From: Bacteroidales bacterium
Lineage (GTDB): Bacteria; Bacteroidota; Bacteroidia; Bacteroidales; Paludibacteraceae
Direction: 5' to 3'
Assembly (NCBI GenBank): GCA_022784645.1
Contig: JALFZG010000035.1
Location: 1 to 37,073 of the forward strand
DNA length: 37,073 bases
In this document: piece by piece, positions 23,255 through 31,780 of the stretch
Numbering within the stretch: the stretch's first letter is position 1
Layout of the letters: every line of letters starts with the position of its first letter
Program-made: the position numbers and the translations under genes
Notes under the pieces: generated by a model
Seen by the model: only the letters and a program-made list of their open reading frames with translations
Databases searched by the model: none
Told to the model about the DNA's origin: nothing

Positions 23255-24625
23255 TTAAACGTTTTTTAATTCACGAATGACCACACTTGGCCATTTCCAA
23301 TTTTGATACGCAAGTTGCGCCAATCCGGGTGCTATTACAAGTGCCCACATGCCCATTTGCATCGGTCCGAGCAGCAGCCAAAGGAGGAGTAGGGTAGCGG
23401 CTCCGCTGAGGAGAGAGGGGATGAAAAATGGTATTTTGTTGTCGGCCATGATGAAGCCTGCACTTACCGAATGATTGTGTTCGAGCAGGTTGATCACAAG
23501 CAGGGCAATCAGCATAGATGTGCTCACGAAATGGGTGTCGCTCTGAATCAGATTGAGTGCCCAATCGCCCAAGAAAATCCACCCGATGCCGCCCATTACG
23601 AAAATCAGCACAAGGCTGCCGATGCTCAGTTTGTAGTAATGCTTGAGCTGTTTGAGGTTGCCTTCCGCACGACATTGCGCCAACTTGGGTGTGTAGGATT
23701 GGTAAAACACCTCGCTGCACCTTACGAGAATATCCATCACCTGCAAAGTGATACCATAACTGGCCATGGTTGCGAGCGGGATATACACACCTCCGAGCAG
23801 TAATGCCGACTTCTGCACAAGGAAGCCGCCCAAACCCGTAAGCCCAATCTTGATGGCGTTCGGACTGATGGCGCGAAGCACCTCTTGGGGGCTTTGTTGC
23901 GAGTCGGTATCCTTGGCTTCACGAAGTTTTTGCTTGAGCTCTTTTGTGAAGAAAACGCGGAAAGCGAGCACGCGTCTCACGAGGGTAGAAAGCAGTTGTG
24001 CTGCTACAATCGACACCAATCCGCCCCCCGCATACAGCAGCCCAATCGCCACGAGGATATAGATCGTTTGCCCAAGAATAGTAATCTGTTGCGAACGTTT
24101 GATATAGCCTTTTCCGGTGAGGAGTGCATCGTAATAAAAGGTGTAGAGATTATAGCAATTGATAAGAATGAGCAATCCCCACGCCCAGAGCGCATTCTGC
24201 TTATCGCCCGAGTAACGCGATAAAATATATAGGAAATAGGCGGTACCGGCAGTAGCCAATACAATCAGCACCACGAGCGCCATCCAGCCGTAGAAACGTT
24301 TCATGGCTCTGAGACTCGATTTGAGTAGCGAATAATCCACCTCGGCTGCCAAATCGTCTATTCGCTCCACACCCTCCACCTGAAGATGCTTCACGCCCGA
24401 GAAAATATAACTCACATTTCGGGCAAACGACGGACGAAAACCGAAGTCCAGAAGCAGCACCAAAGCCGTGATTCCTTGGAATATATTCCAGAGATATACC
24501 GTCTCGGCTTGCATCGTATGGAGGATAAACGGCAGCAGAATCAGTCCGGCTCCCACCATAAAAATGGCAGAAGCATAACTCCACGCTACATCGCGTTTCC
24601 CGATATGTTCGATCTTATCCGTCAC
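23255..24625 (-). CDS. Polysaccharide flippase-like membrane protein (Wzx/MATE type)
   Basis: A 456-aa protein with about 12 hydrophobic segments along its length, resembling Wzx-type exporters of lipid-linked glycan units in the inner membrane. The long cytoplasmic-looking loops (KSSLRAMKRF and FTKELKQKLREAKDTDSQ) suit that family; a precise substrate cannot be read. The start is GTG at 24625 (MTDKIEHIGKRDVAW); no ATG is usable without losing the first helix. This start lies inside a 35-bp tandem repeat, so several identical GTG starts lie upstream. The UDP-sugar dehydrogenase gene is 193 bp upstream on the same strand and may feed the same glycan. Confidence 0.82.
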   Translation of the reverse strand: MTDKIEHIGKRDVAWSYASAIFMVGAGLILLPFILHTMQAETVYLWNIFQGITALVLLLDFGFRPSFARNVSYIFSGVKHLQVEGVERIDDLAAEVDYSLLKSSLRAMKRFYGWMALVVLIVLATAGTAYFLYILSRYSGDKQNALWAWGLLILINCYNLYTFYYDALLTGKGYIKRSQQITILGQTIYILVAIGLLYAGGGLVSIVAAQLLSTLVRRVLAFRVFFTKELKQKLREAKDTDSQQSPQEVLRAISPNAIKIGLTGLGGFLVQKSALLLGGVYIPLATMASYGITLQVMDILVRCSEVFYQSYTPKLAQCRAEGNLKQLKHYYKLSIGSLVLIFVMGGIGWIFLGDWALNLIQSDTHFVSTSMLIALLVINLLEHNHSVSAGFIMADNKIPFFIPSLLSGAATLLLLWLLLGPMQMGMWALVIAPGLAQLAYQNWKWPSVVIRELKNV

Positions 24626-24774
24626 GAAAGTTTTCCGATATGTTCGATCTTATCCGTCACGAAAGTTTTCTGATATGTTCGATTTTATCCGTCACGTAAG
24701 TTTCCCGATATGTTCGATCTTATCCGTCACGTAAGTTGTCCGATATATTCGATTTTATTTGTACGACAGTTTTC
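24601..24774 (-). repeat. 35-bp tandem repeat (5 copies) forming a chain of coupled mini-ORFs
   Basis: Units at 24601-24635, 24636-24670, 24671-24705, 24706-24740 and a degenerate 24741-24774. Read on the minus strand, each of the first four carries GTGACGGATAA. Copies 2-4 encode complete 12-residue ORFs (MTDKIEHIGKLS or close variants) at 24660-24622, 24695-24657 and 24730-24692. Each stop TGA overlaps the next GTG as GTGA, and the last hands over to the flippase start at 24625. The fifth copy has lost the GTG. A weak promoter-like TTTG, 18 nt, TACCTTTT lies just upstream at about 24776-24805. Confidence 0.88.
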
Positions 24775-24818
24775 CGAAAAGGTATCTTCGTAAATGCCCT
24801 ATCAAATGAACTGCAAAA

Positions 24819-26138
24819 TCAGAGTCGGCCATCCACCAAGCGGCGGTCAACAATATTCTTCGCATCAAAAATGACGGCCCCTTGTTCGGCATATTTTTGG
24901 AAGTCAAAATGCTTGAACTGCTCATGCGCTACGCACACGATCACGGCCGAATACGGCTTTGCCGGATCCACTTCCCGAATCAGCTCTCTGCCGTACTCTT
25001 TCTTTACGCCCTCCTCCGAAGCCCAAGGGTCACAGATATCCACTCGACAACCGAAATCCTCGAGTTCCTTCACGATATCCACCACCTTCGTATTGCGGCA
25101 ATCGGGGCAGTTTTCCTTGAAGGTAATGCCCAAAATAAGCACGTTGGCGTTGTTGATTTTGTGGTCCTTTCGGATCATCAGTTTGATGGTCTTGTCGGCA
25201 ATGAACTTGGCAATCGAATTGTTGACCGCTCGTCCAGAAAGAATCACTTTGGTGTCGTATCCGAGCGCTTTGGCTTTGTGCGCAAGGTAGTAGGGATCTA
25301 CGGAAATGCAATGTCCGCCTACGAGTCCCGGACGGTATTTGAGGAAATTCCATTTCGTTCCGGCGGCATCAATCACGTCGTTGGTATCAATCCCCACGCG
25401 GTCGCAGATAAGCGCGAGCTCGTTCATAAACGAGATATTTACGTCTCGTTGTGCATTTTCCACCGCCTTGGCCGCCTCTGCCACTTTCATGTTGGGCGCA
25501 CGATGGGTGCCGTTTAGGAGAATGCTGTTGTAGAGCGCATCAATAAGGTCGGCCGCCTCGGGGGTGCTGCCCGAAGTGATTTTGCGAATCGTGGTGAGCG
25601 TATGAATCTTATCGCCGGGGTTGATACGTTCGGGCGAATAACCGCAGAAGAAATCCTGATTATACCGGAGCCCTGAATGCTGCTCAAGAACCGGCACGCA
25701 TTCCTCCTCCGTACAACCCGGGTAAACGGTTGATTCATAAATCACGATATCGCCTTTGCGGAGCGTTTTGCCAATAATCGAAGAGGCCGACAAGAGGGGC
25801 GTCAAGTCGGGGGCATTATAGCGGTCGATAGGTGTAGGGACCGTCACGATATACGTATTGGCTTGCAGGAGTTGCTCGGGGTCAGAAGTGAAGGTCAGCC
25901 CTTTCACGTGACCCTCCTCATACCCTTTCTCATGGCCCTCTTCATAGAGCGTCCGAGCCTGCTGCATGCCTGCCAAATCAGCCTCGAGCGTGTGGTCTTC
26001 ACCCCGCTGCAATTCGGCTACACGAGCGGCATTCACGTCAAAGCCTATCACCCGATATTTCTTGCCAAACTCAATGGCCAGAGGCAGTCCTACATACCCC
26101 AAACCTACGATGGCTATTATGCGATTTTCTATGTTCAT
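24819..26138 (-). CDS. Nucleotide-sugar dehydrogenase (UDP-HexNAc dehydrogenase, WbpO/TviB-like)
   Basis: A 439-aa NAD-dependent enzyme oxidising a UDP-sugar to the uronic acid for capsule or O-antigen synthesis. The NAD motif GLGYVGLP is at 12-19, the TVPTPID segment follows, and the catalytic Cys is in GGHCISVDPYYLAHKA. The GHC form is typical of the WbpO/TviB group acting on UDP-N-acetylhexosamines. The ATG at 26138 is chosen because the glycine motif must be near the N-terminus; the open frame to 26261 overlaps the promoter. Odd: residues 65-80 are a duplicated octapeptide, YEEGHEKG then YEEGHVKG, an insertion I do not expect in the family. It is divergent from umuD. Confidence 0.88.
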   Translation of the reverse strand: MNIENRIIAIVGLGYVGLPLAIEFGKKYRVIGFDVNAARVAELQRGEDHTLEADLAGMQQARTLYEEGHEKGYEEGHVKGLTFTSDPEQLLQANTYIVTVPTPIDRYNAPDLTPLLSASSIIGKTLRKGDIVIYESTVYPGCTEEECVPVLEQHSGLRYNQDFFCGYSPERINPGDKIHTLTTIRKITSGSTPEAADLIDALYNSILLNGTHRAPNMKVAEAAKAVENAQRDVNISFMNELALICDRVGIDTNDVIDAAGTKWNFLKYRPGLVGGHCISVDPYYLAHKAKALGYDTKVILSGRAVNNSIAKFIADKTIKLMIRKDHKINNANVLILGITFKENCPDCRNTKVVDIVKELEDFGCRVDICDPWASEEGVKKEYGRELIREVDPAKPYSAVIVCVAHEQFKHFDFQKYAEQGAVIFDAKNIVDRRLVDGRL

Positions 26139-26186
26139 ATACCTATTATTGTTGGCGCATATGCGCACTCGCGCACGATACGACTG

Positions 26187-26217
26187 CAAAATTACGAAAA
26201 AAATCCAAAACGAGCAA
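26187..26217 (-). promoter_or_regulatory. Promoter of the UDP-sugar dehydrogenase gene
   Basis: Minus strand: TTG (26217-26215), 20 nt, TAATTTTG (26194-26187). The leader contains a perfect 12-bp palindrome, GCGCATATGCGC, at 26155-26166, 16 bp before the start codon. Confidence 0.7.
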
Positions 26218-26255
26218 AAAAAAACGTATTTTTCTGCCGAAAAAACGCTCAAGTG

Positions 26256-26286
26256 TTGCATATTTCGAAATAATGTAGTATTTTTG
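26256..26286 (+). promoter_or_regulatory. umuDC promoter with a palindromic operator candidate
   Basis: TTG (26256-26258), 20 nt, TATTTTTG (26279-26286). The spacer holds the perfect palindrome TATTTCGAAATA (26261-26272), a natural place for a repressor. The -7 box ends 10 nt before the umuD ATG, so the leader is very short. Confidence 0.7.
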
Positions 26287-26295
26287 TGGCCAATT

Positions 26296-26730
26296 ATGGA
26301 AAATAAACTGACTCAACTAACCCCGGCCACTCTCGAAGAGTTGGAGTTGCCATTAGCAGAAGCTCTTCGCGCAGGATTTCCCTCGCCCGCAGCCGATTAT
26401 GCGGGGGACAGGATTGACATTACGCATGAGCTTGTGAGGCATCCTGAGACCACTTTTTACGCCCGCATTCAGGGCGATTCCATGCGCGATGCCGGCATTT
26501 TCGATGGCGATCTTGTGGTTGTGGACCGATCCATTGATCCACGAGATGGCGATTATGTAGCCGCTTGTGTAGATGGCGAATTTACGCTCAAAGAATACCG
26601 ATATGATGCCGCCAACAATGTGGTGTTGCTCATCCCCCATAACCCCGAATTTCCGGTTATCAAAGTGACGGAAGAAGAGTCGCTCATCATTTGGGGCGTC
26701 ATCACCTATTCCATCCATAAAACGCATTAA
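26296..26730 (+). CDS. umuD: UmuD-like S24 peptidase (translesion polymerase subunit)
   Basis: A 144-aa LexA/UmuD-family protein. The self-cleavage site is the Ala26-Gly27 pair in LRAGFPSP, the nucleophile is Ser62 in GDSMRDAG and the general base is Lys99 in FTLKEY. After RecA-stimulated cleavage, UmuD' joins UmuC to form DNA polymerase V. There is no DNA-binding N-terminal domain, so it is not a LexA repressor. The ATG at 26296 follows directly after the promoter; the longer open frame upstream (from 25966) crosses the promoter and is not used. umuC follows 251 bp downstream. Confidence 0.92.
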   Translation: MENKLTQLTPATLEELELPLAEALRAGFPSPAADYAGDRIDITHELVRHPETTFYARIQGDSMRDAGIFDGDLVVVDRSIDPRDGDYVAACVDGEFTLKEYRYDAANNVVLLIPHNPEFPVIKVTEEESLIIWGVITYSIHKTH

Positions 26731-26757
26731 AAAACGCATCTCTCTCCATTTGCCGGT

Positions 26758-26856
26758 CATACGACCGCCATTCGACCGTCATTCGACTATCGTTCGACCA
26801 TCGTTCGACCATCGCACGTGCATCTAGCTTGTATCTAGCTTGTATCTAGCTTATTT
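26758..26856. repeat. 11-bp register array, 9 units, between umuD and umuC
   Basis: Nine consecutive 11-mers: CATACGACCGC, CATTCGACCGT, CATTCGACTAT, CGTTCGACCAT twice, CGCACGTGCAT, CTAGCTTGTAT twice, CTAGCTTATTT. The repeat motif changes along the array while the register is kept. CATCTAGCTTGTATC (26821-26835) pairs with GATACAAGCTAGATG (26876-26890), giving a 15-bp stem in the umuC leader. Confidence 0.85.
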
Positions 26857-26981
26857 GCAAGCACGATGGAAGCCAGATACAAGCTAGATGCGTTATGGAT
26901 GCGTGGAGGAAGAAAGGAGGCTCAAAGGGCAGAAAAGCGCCCATCATACCGAAAAAAAAGAATGCTCAAAAACAGCAAAAA

Positions 26982-28247
26982 ATGTACGCGCTCGTGGATT
27001 GCAATAATTTCTTCGTGTCCTGCGAACGGGTGTTTCGGCCCGATTTGCAGAAGCAGCCTGTGGTCGTATTGAGCGGCAACGATGGATGTGTGGTGGCGCG
27101 TAGCAACGAAGTTAAGCAGTTGGGTATCAAAATGGGCGTTCCGCTTTTTGAAATAAAGCACCTTGTGAAACAATATGGCATAGTCTGTTTCTCCTCGAAT
27201 TTCTCCCTCTATGGCGACCTTTCCAACCGCGTGATGAGCATCCTTTCGGCTCATACGGAGCGGCTTTATCAATACTCCATCGACGAGGCGTTTCTCCTGC
27301 TCGACCATGTGGCAGAAGCCGAACAAAAAACCTATTGCGAGCAACTCGTAAAGAAGATTCAGAAAGGCATTGGCATTCCCGTTTCCATTGGCATTGCTCC
27401 TACCAAAACGCTCGCCAAGATGGCCTCCAAATTCGCCAAGAAATACCCCGGCTACAAGGGCGCTTGCGGCATCATCAGTCGCGAACAACGCGAGAAAGCG
27501 CTTGCCCTTTTTCCGCTCGAAGACGTGTGGGGAATAGGCAGGCAAACCATGAAGAAATGCCAGCAGTTGGGGCTCACTACTGCCCTCGATTTTGCGCAAC
27601 TGAATGAGGTGTTTGTGCGCAACCTCTTCAACCTCCCTGGTTGGCGTACATGGCGTGAACTCAACGGCTACGACGAAATCACCTTCTCCGAAGTGGAGGC
27701 CAAGCAGTCGATTGCCCAAACCCGCACGTTTGCACAAGCCATTTCTGACAGGGGCATGCTCGAGAAATGCTTGGCGGATTTTGTGTCTTCCTGCGCAAGC
27801 AAACTCCGGCAGCAACACTCCGTCTGCAAGCAGATTCTTTTCTTTGCGGAGACCTCGCGTTTTCGTTTGGATGAGCCCATCTGCTTCCTCCATCGCACGA
27901 TTACGTTGCCTACTGCAACGAGCAACACCACCGAGCTCATCGGCTATGTCATCAGCCATTTCCGGAAGGATTTTCGACCAGGATATGCGTTCAAAAGAGC
28001 GGGCGTCATCTGCCTCTCCATCACGCCCGATTCGGGGGTTCAGCAGTCGCTCTTCGACGACCGAGATCGCTTGCGAGACAACCGACTGCAACAAGTTATT
28101 GACAAGGTCAACAGCCAGTATGGAAAACGAGCGATTACGCTGGCCGTACAAATCCCTACAGGAAATATCGAGCAGGTGAGTAAGCGCGAACACCTTTCGC
28201 CTTGCTACTCCACCAATATTCGCGATATCATCACGCTCAAATGCTGA
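26982..28247 (+). CDS. umuC: UmuC-like Y-family DNA polymerase
   Basis: A 421-aa error-prone lesion-bypass polymerase. It opens MYALVDCNNFFVSCERVF, with the first catalytic Asp at residue 6. The palm motif YSIDEAFLLL supplies the second acidic pair and PVSIGIAPTKTLAKMASKFAKK is the classic Y-family block. A helix-hairpin-helix thumb (VWGIGRQTMKKCQQLG) and little-finger domain follow. The last 50 residues (DRLRDNRLQQVIDKVNSQYGKRAITLA) fit the DUF4113 tail seen in UmuC. I start at ATG 26982; the open frame further upstream (26895) adds a Lys-rich stretch without conservation. It presumably acts with UmuD. Confidence 0.92.
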   Translation: MYALVDCNNFFVSCERVFRPDLQKQPVVVLSGNDGCVVARSNEVKQLGIKMGVPLFEIKHLVKQYGIVCFSSNFSLYGDLSNRVMSILSAHTERLYQYSIDEAFLLLDHVAEAEQKTYCEQLVKKIQKGIGIPVSIGIAPTKTLAKMASKFAKKYPGYKGACGIISREQREKALALFPLEDVWGIGRQTMKKCQQLGLTTALDFAQLNEVFVRNLFNLPGWRTWRELNGYDEITFSEVEAKQSIAQTRTFAQAISDRGMLEKCLADFVSSCASKLRQQHSVCKQILFFAETSRFRLDEPICFLHRTITLPTATSNTTELIGYVISHFRKDFRPGYAFKRAGVICLSITPDSGVQQSLFDDRDRLRDNRLQQVIDKVNSQYGKRAITLAVQIPTGNIEQVSKREHLSPCYSTNIRDIITLKC

Positions 28248-28293
28248 TTTTGGATGATTATCAAAGAAAATTGCATTTTTTACGGCTGAAATT

Positions 28294-28323
28294 TTGAAAT
28301 TTCCAAAAAAAGCAGTACCTTTG
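28294..28323 (+). promoter_or_regulatory. Promoter of the DUF2723 gene
   Basis: TTG (28294-28296), 19 nt, TACCTTTG (28316-28323). The leader to the ATG at 28453 is about 120 nt and AT-rich. Confidence 0.75.
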
Positions 28324-28452
28324 TAGGCTTTTTTATTTTTGTCCGTTGAATACTTATTCAATTGGACCGATTTTTGTATGGAATCATCCCAAAGAAATGG
28401 GGGTGTGAATCGCACATTTCATAGAAAAAATATTAACAAAATAAACAAACGT

Positions 28453-31400
28453 ATGAAGAATTTCAAACTGTGGAATACGTTGGTAGGCTGGCTGGTGTTT
28501 GCCGTTGCCGCTGCTACGTATCTCCTTACGATTGAGCCCACCGCCTCGTTTTGGGACTGCGGTGAGTTCATCTCCTCGGCTTGGAAGCTCGACGTGGGCC
28601 ATCCGCCCGGAGCTCCTTTCTTTATGTTAATGGGCCATTTTGCCTCGCTTTTTGCGAAGGATATTTCCCACGTGGCTATGTGCGTCAACGCGCTGTCGGC
28701 ACTTGCTTCGGCCTTCACCATCCTGTTTCTCTTTTGGACGATTACGGCTCTGGCTCGTAAGCTTCTCCCGAGCAAGGAGATGACGCTTGCCCAAGCTGTT
28801 GCTATCCTCGGTTCGGGTGTGGTAGGCGCATTGGCTTACACCTTCTCCGATACGTTCTGGTTCTCGGCAGTAGAGGGCGAGGTGTATGCGTCGTCGTCGT
28901 TGTTTACGGCTATCGTGTTTTGGGCTATCCTGAAATGGGATGAATTGGCCGACGAAGAAGGTTCTGACCGTTGGCTCATTTTCATTGCCTATCTGATGGG
29001 CCTCTCCATTGGCGTACACCTCTTGAACCTCCTTACCATTCCGGCTATCGTACTCGTGTATTATTTCCGCCGTTACGATTTCAGCTGGAAGGGCGCCATT
29101 ACCGCTTTCCTCGCTTCGTGCGGTATCCTCGTGCTGATTCTTTACGGTATGATCCCGGGTATCCCAACGATTGCAGGTTGGTTTGAGTTGTTCTTTGTAA
29201 ACACGCTCCATTGCAGCTTCAACACGGGTATGTACGTCTATCTCTCCCTCTTGGCAGCTGCACTCGTGTGGGCGATTGTGGAGACCTATACAGAGAAATC
29301 GCGCCTGCGCATGAATATCAGTTTCGTGCTCGCATTGGCCCTCTCGGGAGCACTTTTCCTCATGGAGAGTGCCGTTATCGGCATCATTCTGATTCTCCTT
29401 TTGACCGGCCTTTTCCTGAAGAAAAAAGACCTCCTCTCGGCTCGAGTGATGAACACGGCTGTGCTGATGGTTACCGTGATCGTTATCGGATATAGCAGTT
29501 ATGCAGCCCTCGTTATTCGCTCCAATGCGGATACGCCTATGGACCAAAACTCCCCCGATAACGTCTTCTCGCTCAAGTATTACCTCAACCGCGAGCAGTA
29601 TGGCGACCGTCCGCTCTTCTATGGGCAGACCTACAATGCGCCTGTGGAGCTCGAAGTGAAAGGAAACATGTGTATCCCCGTGGAAGAAAAGGGACATGCC
29701 CAATACGCTCCTGCACCCAAAAACAACCCCGAGGACCGCGATGAGTATATCATTACCGGCTACAAGACGTCCTATAAATTCCGCAAGGAGTTTATGATGG
29801 TCTTCCCGCGTATGTACTCCGGCCAAGAGCGCCATATTGCGGCATATAAGAATTGGGGTGACATCAAGGGACGCAAGGTGCAATACGACTATTGCGGGCA
29901 GAAGAAAACCGACTATGTGCCTACCTTTGCGGAGAACCTCCGTTTCTTCTTCTCCTATCAGATTGATTGGATGTATTGGCGCTATTTCCTCTGGAACTTC
30001 GCAGGCCGCCAAAACGATATTCAGGGCTATGGCGATGTGATGAAAGGCAACTGGATCTGCGGTATTCCGTTTATCGACAACGCCCGCCTCGGCGACCAGG
30101 CGATGTTGCCTACCGAACTGCGCGAAAACAAAGGACACAACGTCTATTATTTCCTCCCGCTTCTGCTTGGTTTGATAGGTATCGCCTACCAGCTGATGAA
30201 GAAGAAAGCCGGCGGAGAGAACTTCACGCTCACTTTCTTGCTGTTCTTCCTAACCGGTTTGGCTATCGTGCTTTATCTGAACCAAACGCCCGAGCAGCCG
30301 CGCGAACGAGATTATGCGTATGCCGGCTCTTTCTATGCGTTCTGCATCTGGATTGGTTTGGGCGTAATGGCTTTGGCTGAATGGCTCGGTAACCTCGTGA
30401 AGAACAATCGAGCAGCACAAACGGCTGTTGCTTTTGCAGTCAGCATCATTTGCCTTGGTGTGCCCGCACTCATGGCACAGCAGAACTGGGATGATCACGA
30501 CCGCTCCGGACGATATGCATGCCGCGATTTTGGCGCTAACTACCTCCGTTCGTGCGAGAAGAATGGTATCATTTTCTCCAATGGCGACAACGATACCTTC
30601 CCCTTGTGGTACAATCAGGAAGTAGAGGAGGAGGGCACGGATTTGCGCGTTTGCAACCTCTCTTATCTCCAGACCGATTGGTATATTGACCAGCTCAAGC
30701 GACCCTATTACGATGCACCAGCGGCCCCCATCACGTGGACCTATAAAGACTATATGACTGGCAAGAATGAGGTCGTTTGGGTGGATAATAAGGTGGGCCC
30801 TATCGATGTACGTCAAGCCTTTGATTTCGTTCGTTCCGACGACCCACGCACCAAGCGAAATGGTGAGAATTTCCTGCCCTCCAGCCAGCTGTATATCAAG
30901 GTGGATTCCGAGGCTGTGAATGCGCCCGGAAGCGTGTTTGAAGGACGTTATCAGCCCGAGCAACTCGCTGACAGACTTGATATTAGGGTAGGCAAACGAT
31001 TGACCAAATCGGAGATGATGCAGCTCGAGATGATTTCGCAAGCCAACTGGAAGCAGCCTATCTACTATGCGGTAACCGTTGGACCGGATTATTATCAGGG
31101 ACTCGAGGCTTACTTCGAACTTACCGGTCTCGCTTATCAGGTTACGCCTGTGCGTTCGCCCGATGGACAAGCGCGCGTGAATACCGAGAAGATGTACGAC
31201 AATATGATGCATCATTTCGCTTACGGCAACATGAACCAGCCGGGTATCTATATCGATGAAAACCTGATGCGCATGTGCCGCACCCATCGTATGATGTTCA
31301 TGCAGTTGGCAGAGGCGCTCTTCGAAGAAGGCCAGAAAGAGAAAGTGATCGAAGTGCTCGATTATGCAGAGGAGATGCTCCCCGAGTGCAATATCCCGTA

Positions 31401-31674
31401 TGATTACACTTCGGCTTCGATGGGCTTGCTCTACCACTACTGTGGCGAAACCGAGAAGGCAGAACGTATGCTTCGCTCGGTTGCCAACACGGCTGTGGAG
31501 TACCTCGCTTATGGGGAAGCTCTCAATCGTTCGCAACGCAACACGGTTAACCGCACCATTCAGCAGCAAGCTGCTATCCTCAGTTTCGTCCTTCAGCATG
31601 CTGAGCGTTTGGGCCTCGATGCCTTCATCGAGGAGTTCTACCCAGCTTACATGCAGTACGTCAACAATCAATAA
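28453..31674 (+). CDS. DUF2723 (TMEM260-like, GT-C fold) membrane protein
   Basis: A 1073-aa protein. The first half is a multi-pass membrane domain starting with LVGWLVFAVAAATYLL. The family signature FWDCGEFISSAWKLDVGHPPGAPFF follows at about 33-57, with Asp35 and Glu38 in the first external loop, where GT-C transferases keep their acidic catalytic residue. The second half is soluble with a helical repeat region near the C-terminus (EALFEEGQKEKVIEVLDYAEEM, YHYCGETEKAERMLR) resembling TPR. The human relative TMEM260 is a protein O-mannosyltransferase, so a role in protein or lipid glycosylation from a polyprenyl sugar is plausible. ATG 28453 is chosen since it begins just before TM1. It stands alone behind its promoter. 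Confidence 0.85.
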   Translation: MKNFKLWNTLVGWLVFAVAAATYLLTIEPTASFWDCGEFISSAWKLDVGHPPGAPFFMLMGHFASLFAKDISHVAMCVNALSALASAFTILFLFWTITALARKLLPSKEMTLAQAVAILGSGVVGALAYTFSDTFWFSAVEGEVYASSSLFTAIVFWAILKWDELADEEGSDRWLIFIAYLMGLSIGVHLLNLLTIPAIVLVYYFRRYDFSWKGAITAFLASCGILVLILYGMIPGIPTIAGWFELFFVNTLHCSFNTGMYVYLSLLAAALVWAIVETYTEKSRLRMNISFVLALALSGALFLMESAVIGIILILLLTGLFLKKKDLLSARVMNTAVLMVTVIVIGYSSYAALVIRSNADTPMDQNSPDNVFSLKYYLNREQYGDRPLFYGQTYNAPVELEVKGNMCIPVEEKGHAQYAPAPKNNPEDRDEYIITGYKTSYKFRKEFMMVFPRMYSGQERHIAAYKNWGDIKGRKVQYDYCGQKKTDYVPTFAENLRFFFSYQIDWMYWRYFLWNFAGRQNDIQGYGDVMKGNWICGIPFIDNARLGDQAMLPTELRENKGHNVYYFLPLLLGLIGIAYQLMKKKAGGENFTLTFLLFFLTGLAIVLYLNQTPEQPRERDYAYAGSFYAFCIWIGLGVMALAEWLGNLVKNNRAAQTAVAFAVSIICLGVPALMAQQNWDDHDRSGRYACRDFGANYLRSCEKNGIIFSNGDNDTFPLWYNQEVEEEGTDLRVCNLSYLQTDWYIDQLKRPYYDAPAAPITWTYKDYMTGKNEVVWVDNKVGPIDVRQAFDFVRSDDPRTKRNGENFLPSSQLYIKVDSEAVNAPGSVFEGRYQPEQLADRLDIRVGKRLTKSEMMQLEMISQANWKQPIYYAVTVGPDYYQGLEAYFELTGLAYQVTPVRSPDGQARVNTEKMYDNMMHHFAYGNMNQPGIYIDENLMRMCRTHRMMFMQLAEALFEEGQKEKVIEVLDYAEEMLPECNIPYDYTSASMGLLYHYCGETEKAERMLRSVANTAVEYLAYGEALNRSQRNTVNRTIQQQAAILSFVLQHAERLGLDAFIEEFYPAYMQYVNNQ

Positions 31675-31686
31675 TCCTCTCTCTCC

Positions 31687-31722
31687 CTCTCCCTTCCCTT
31701 CGGGAGGGGGAGAGTTTAATTT
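31687..31722 (+). terminator. Terminator after the DUF2723 gene
   Basis: A 12-bp arm (31687-31698) and its near-complement (31703-31714) enclose a TTCG tetraloop closed by C-G, a very stable loop, followed by TTTAATTT. One C-A mismatch and two G-T pairs occur. Confidence 0.75.
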
Positions 31723-31780
31723 CACTCCGCGCTCCCTCCGCTCGTTTCCTCCCTATAGTATCTCCGTGTCCGTATTCATT

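Noticed and set aside
25966..26295. N-terminal extension of UmuD
   Set aside because: The upstream open frame crosses the dehydrogenase start and both promoters; UmuD length and the -7 box position fit ATG 26296.
26922..28415. 497-aa open frame opposite umuC
   Set aside because: Antisense shadow of a well-supported polymerase gene, low-complexity and without family features.
28627..31725. Two open frames of about 500 aa opposite the DUF2723 gene
   Set aside because: Both lie antisense to a clear membrane protein and have no coherent domain pattern.
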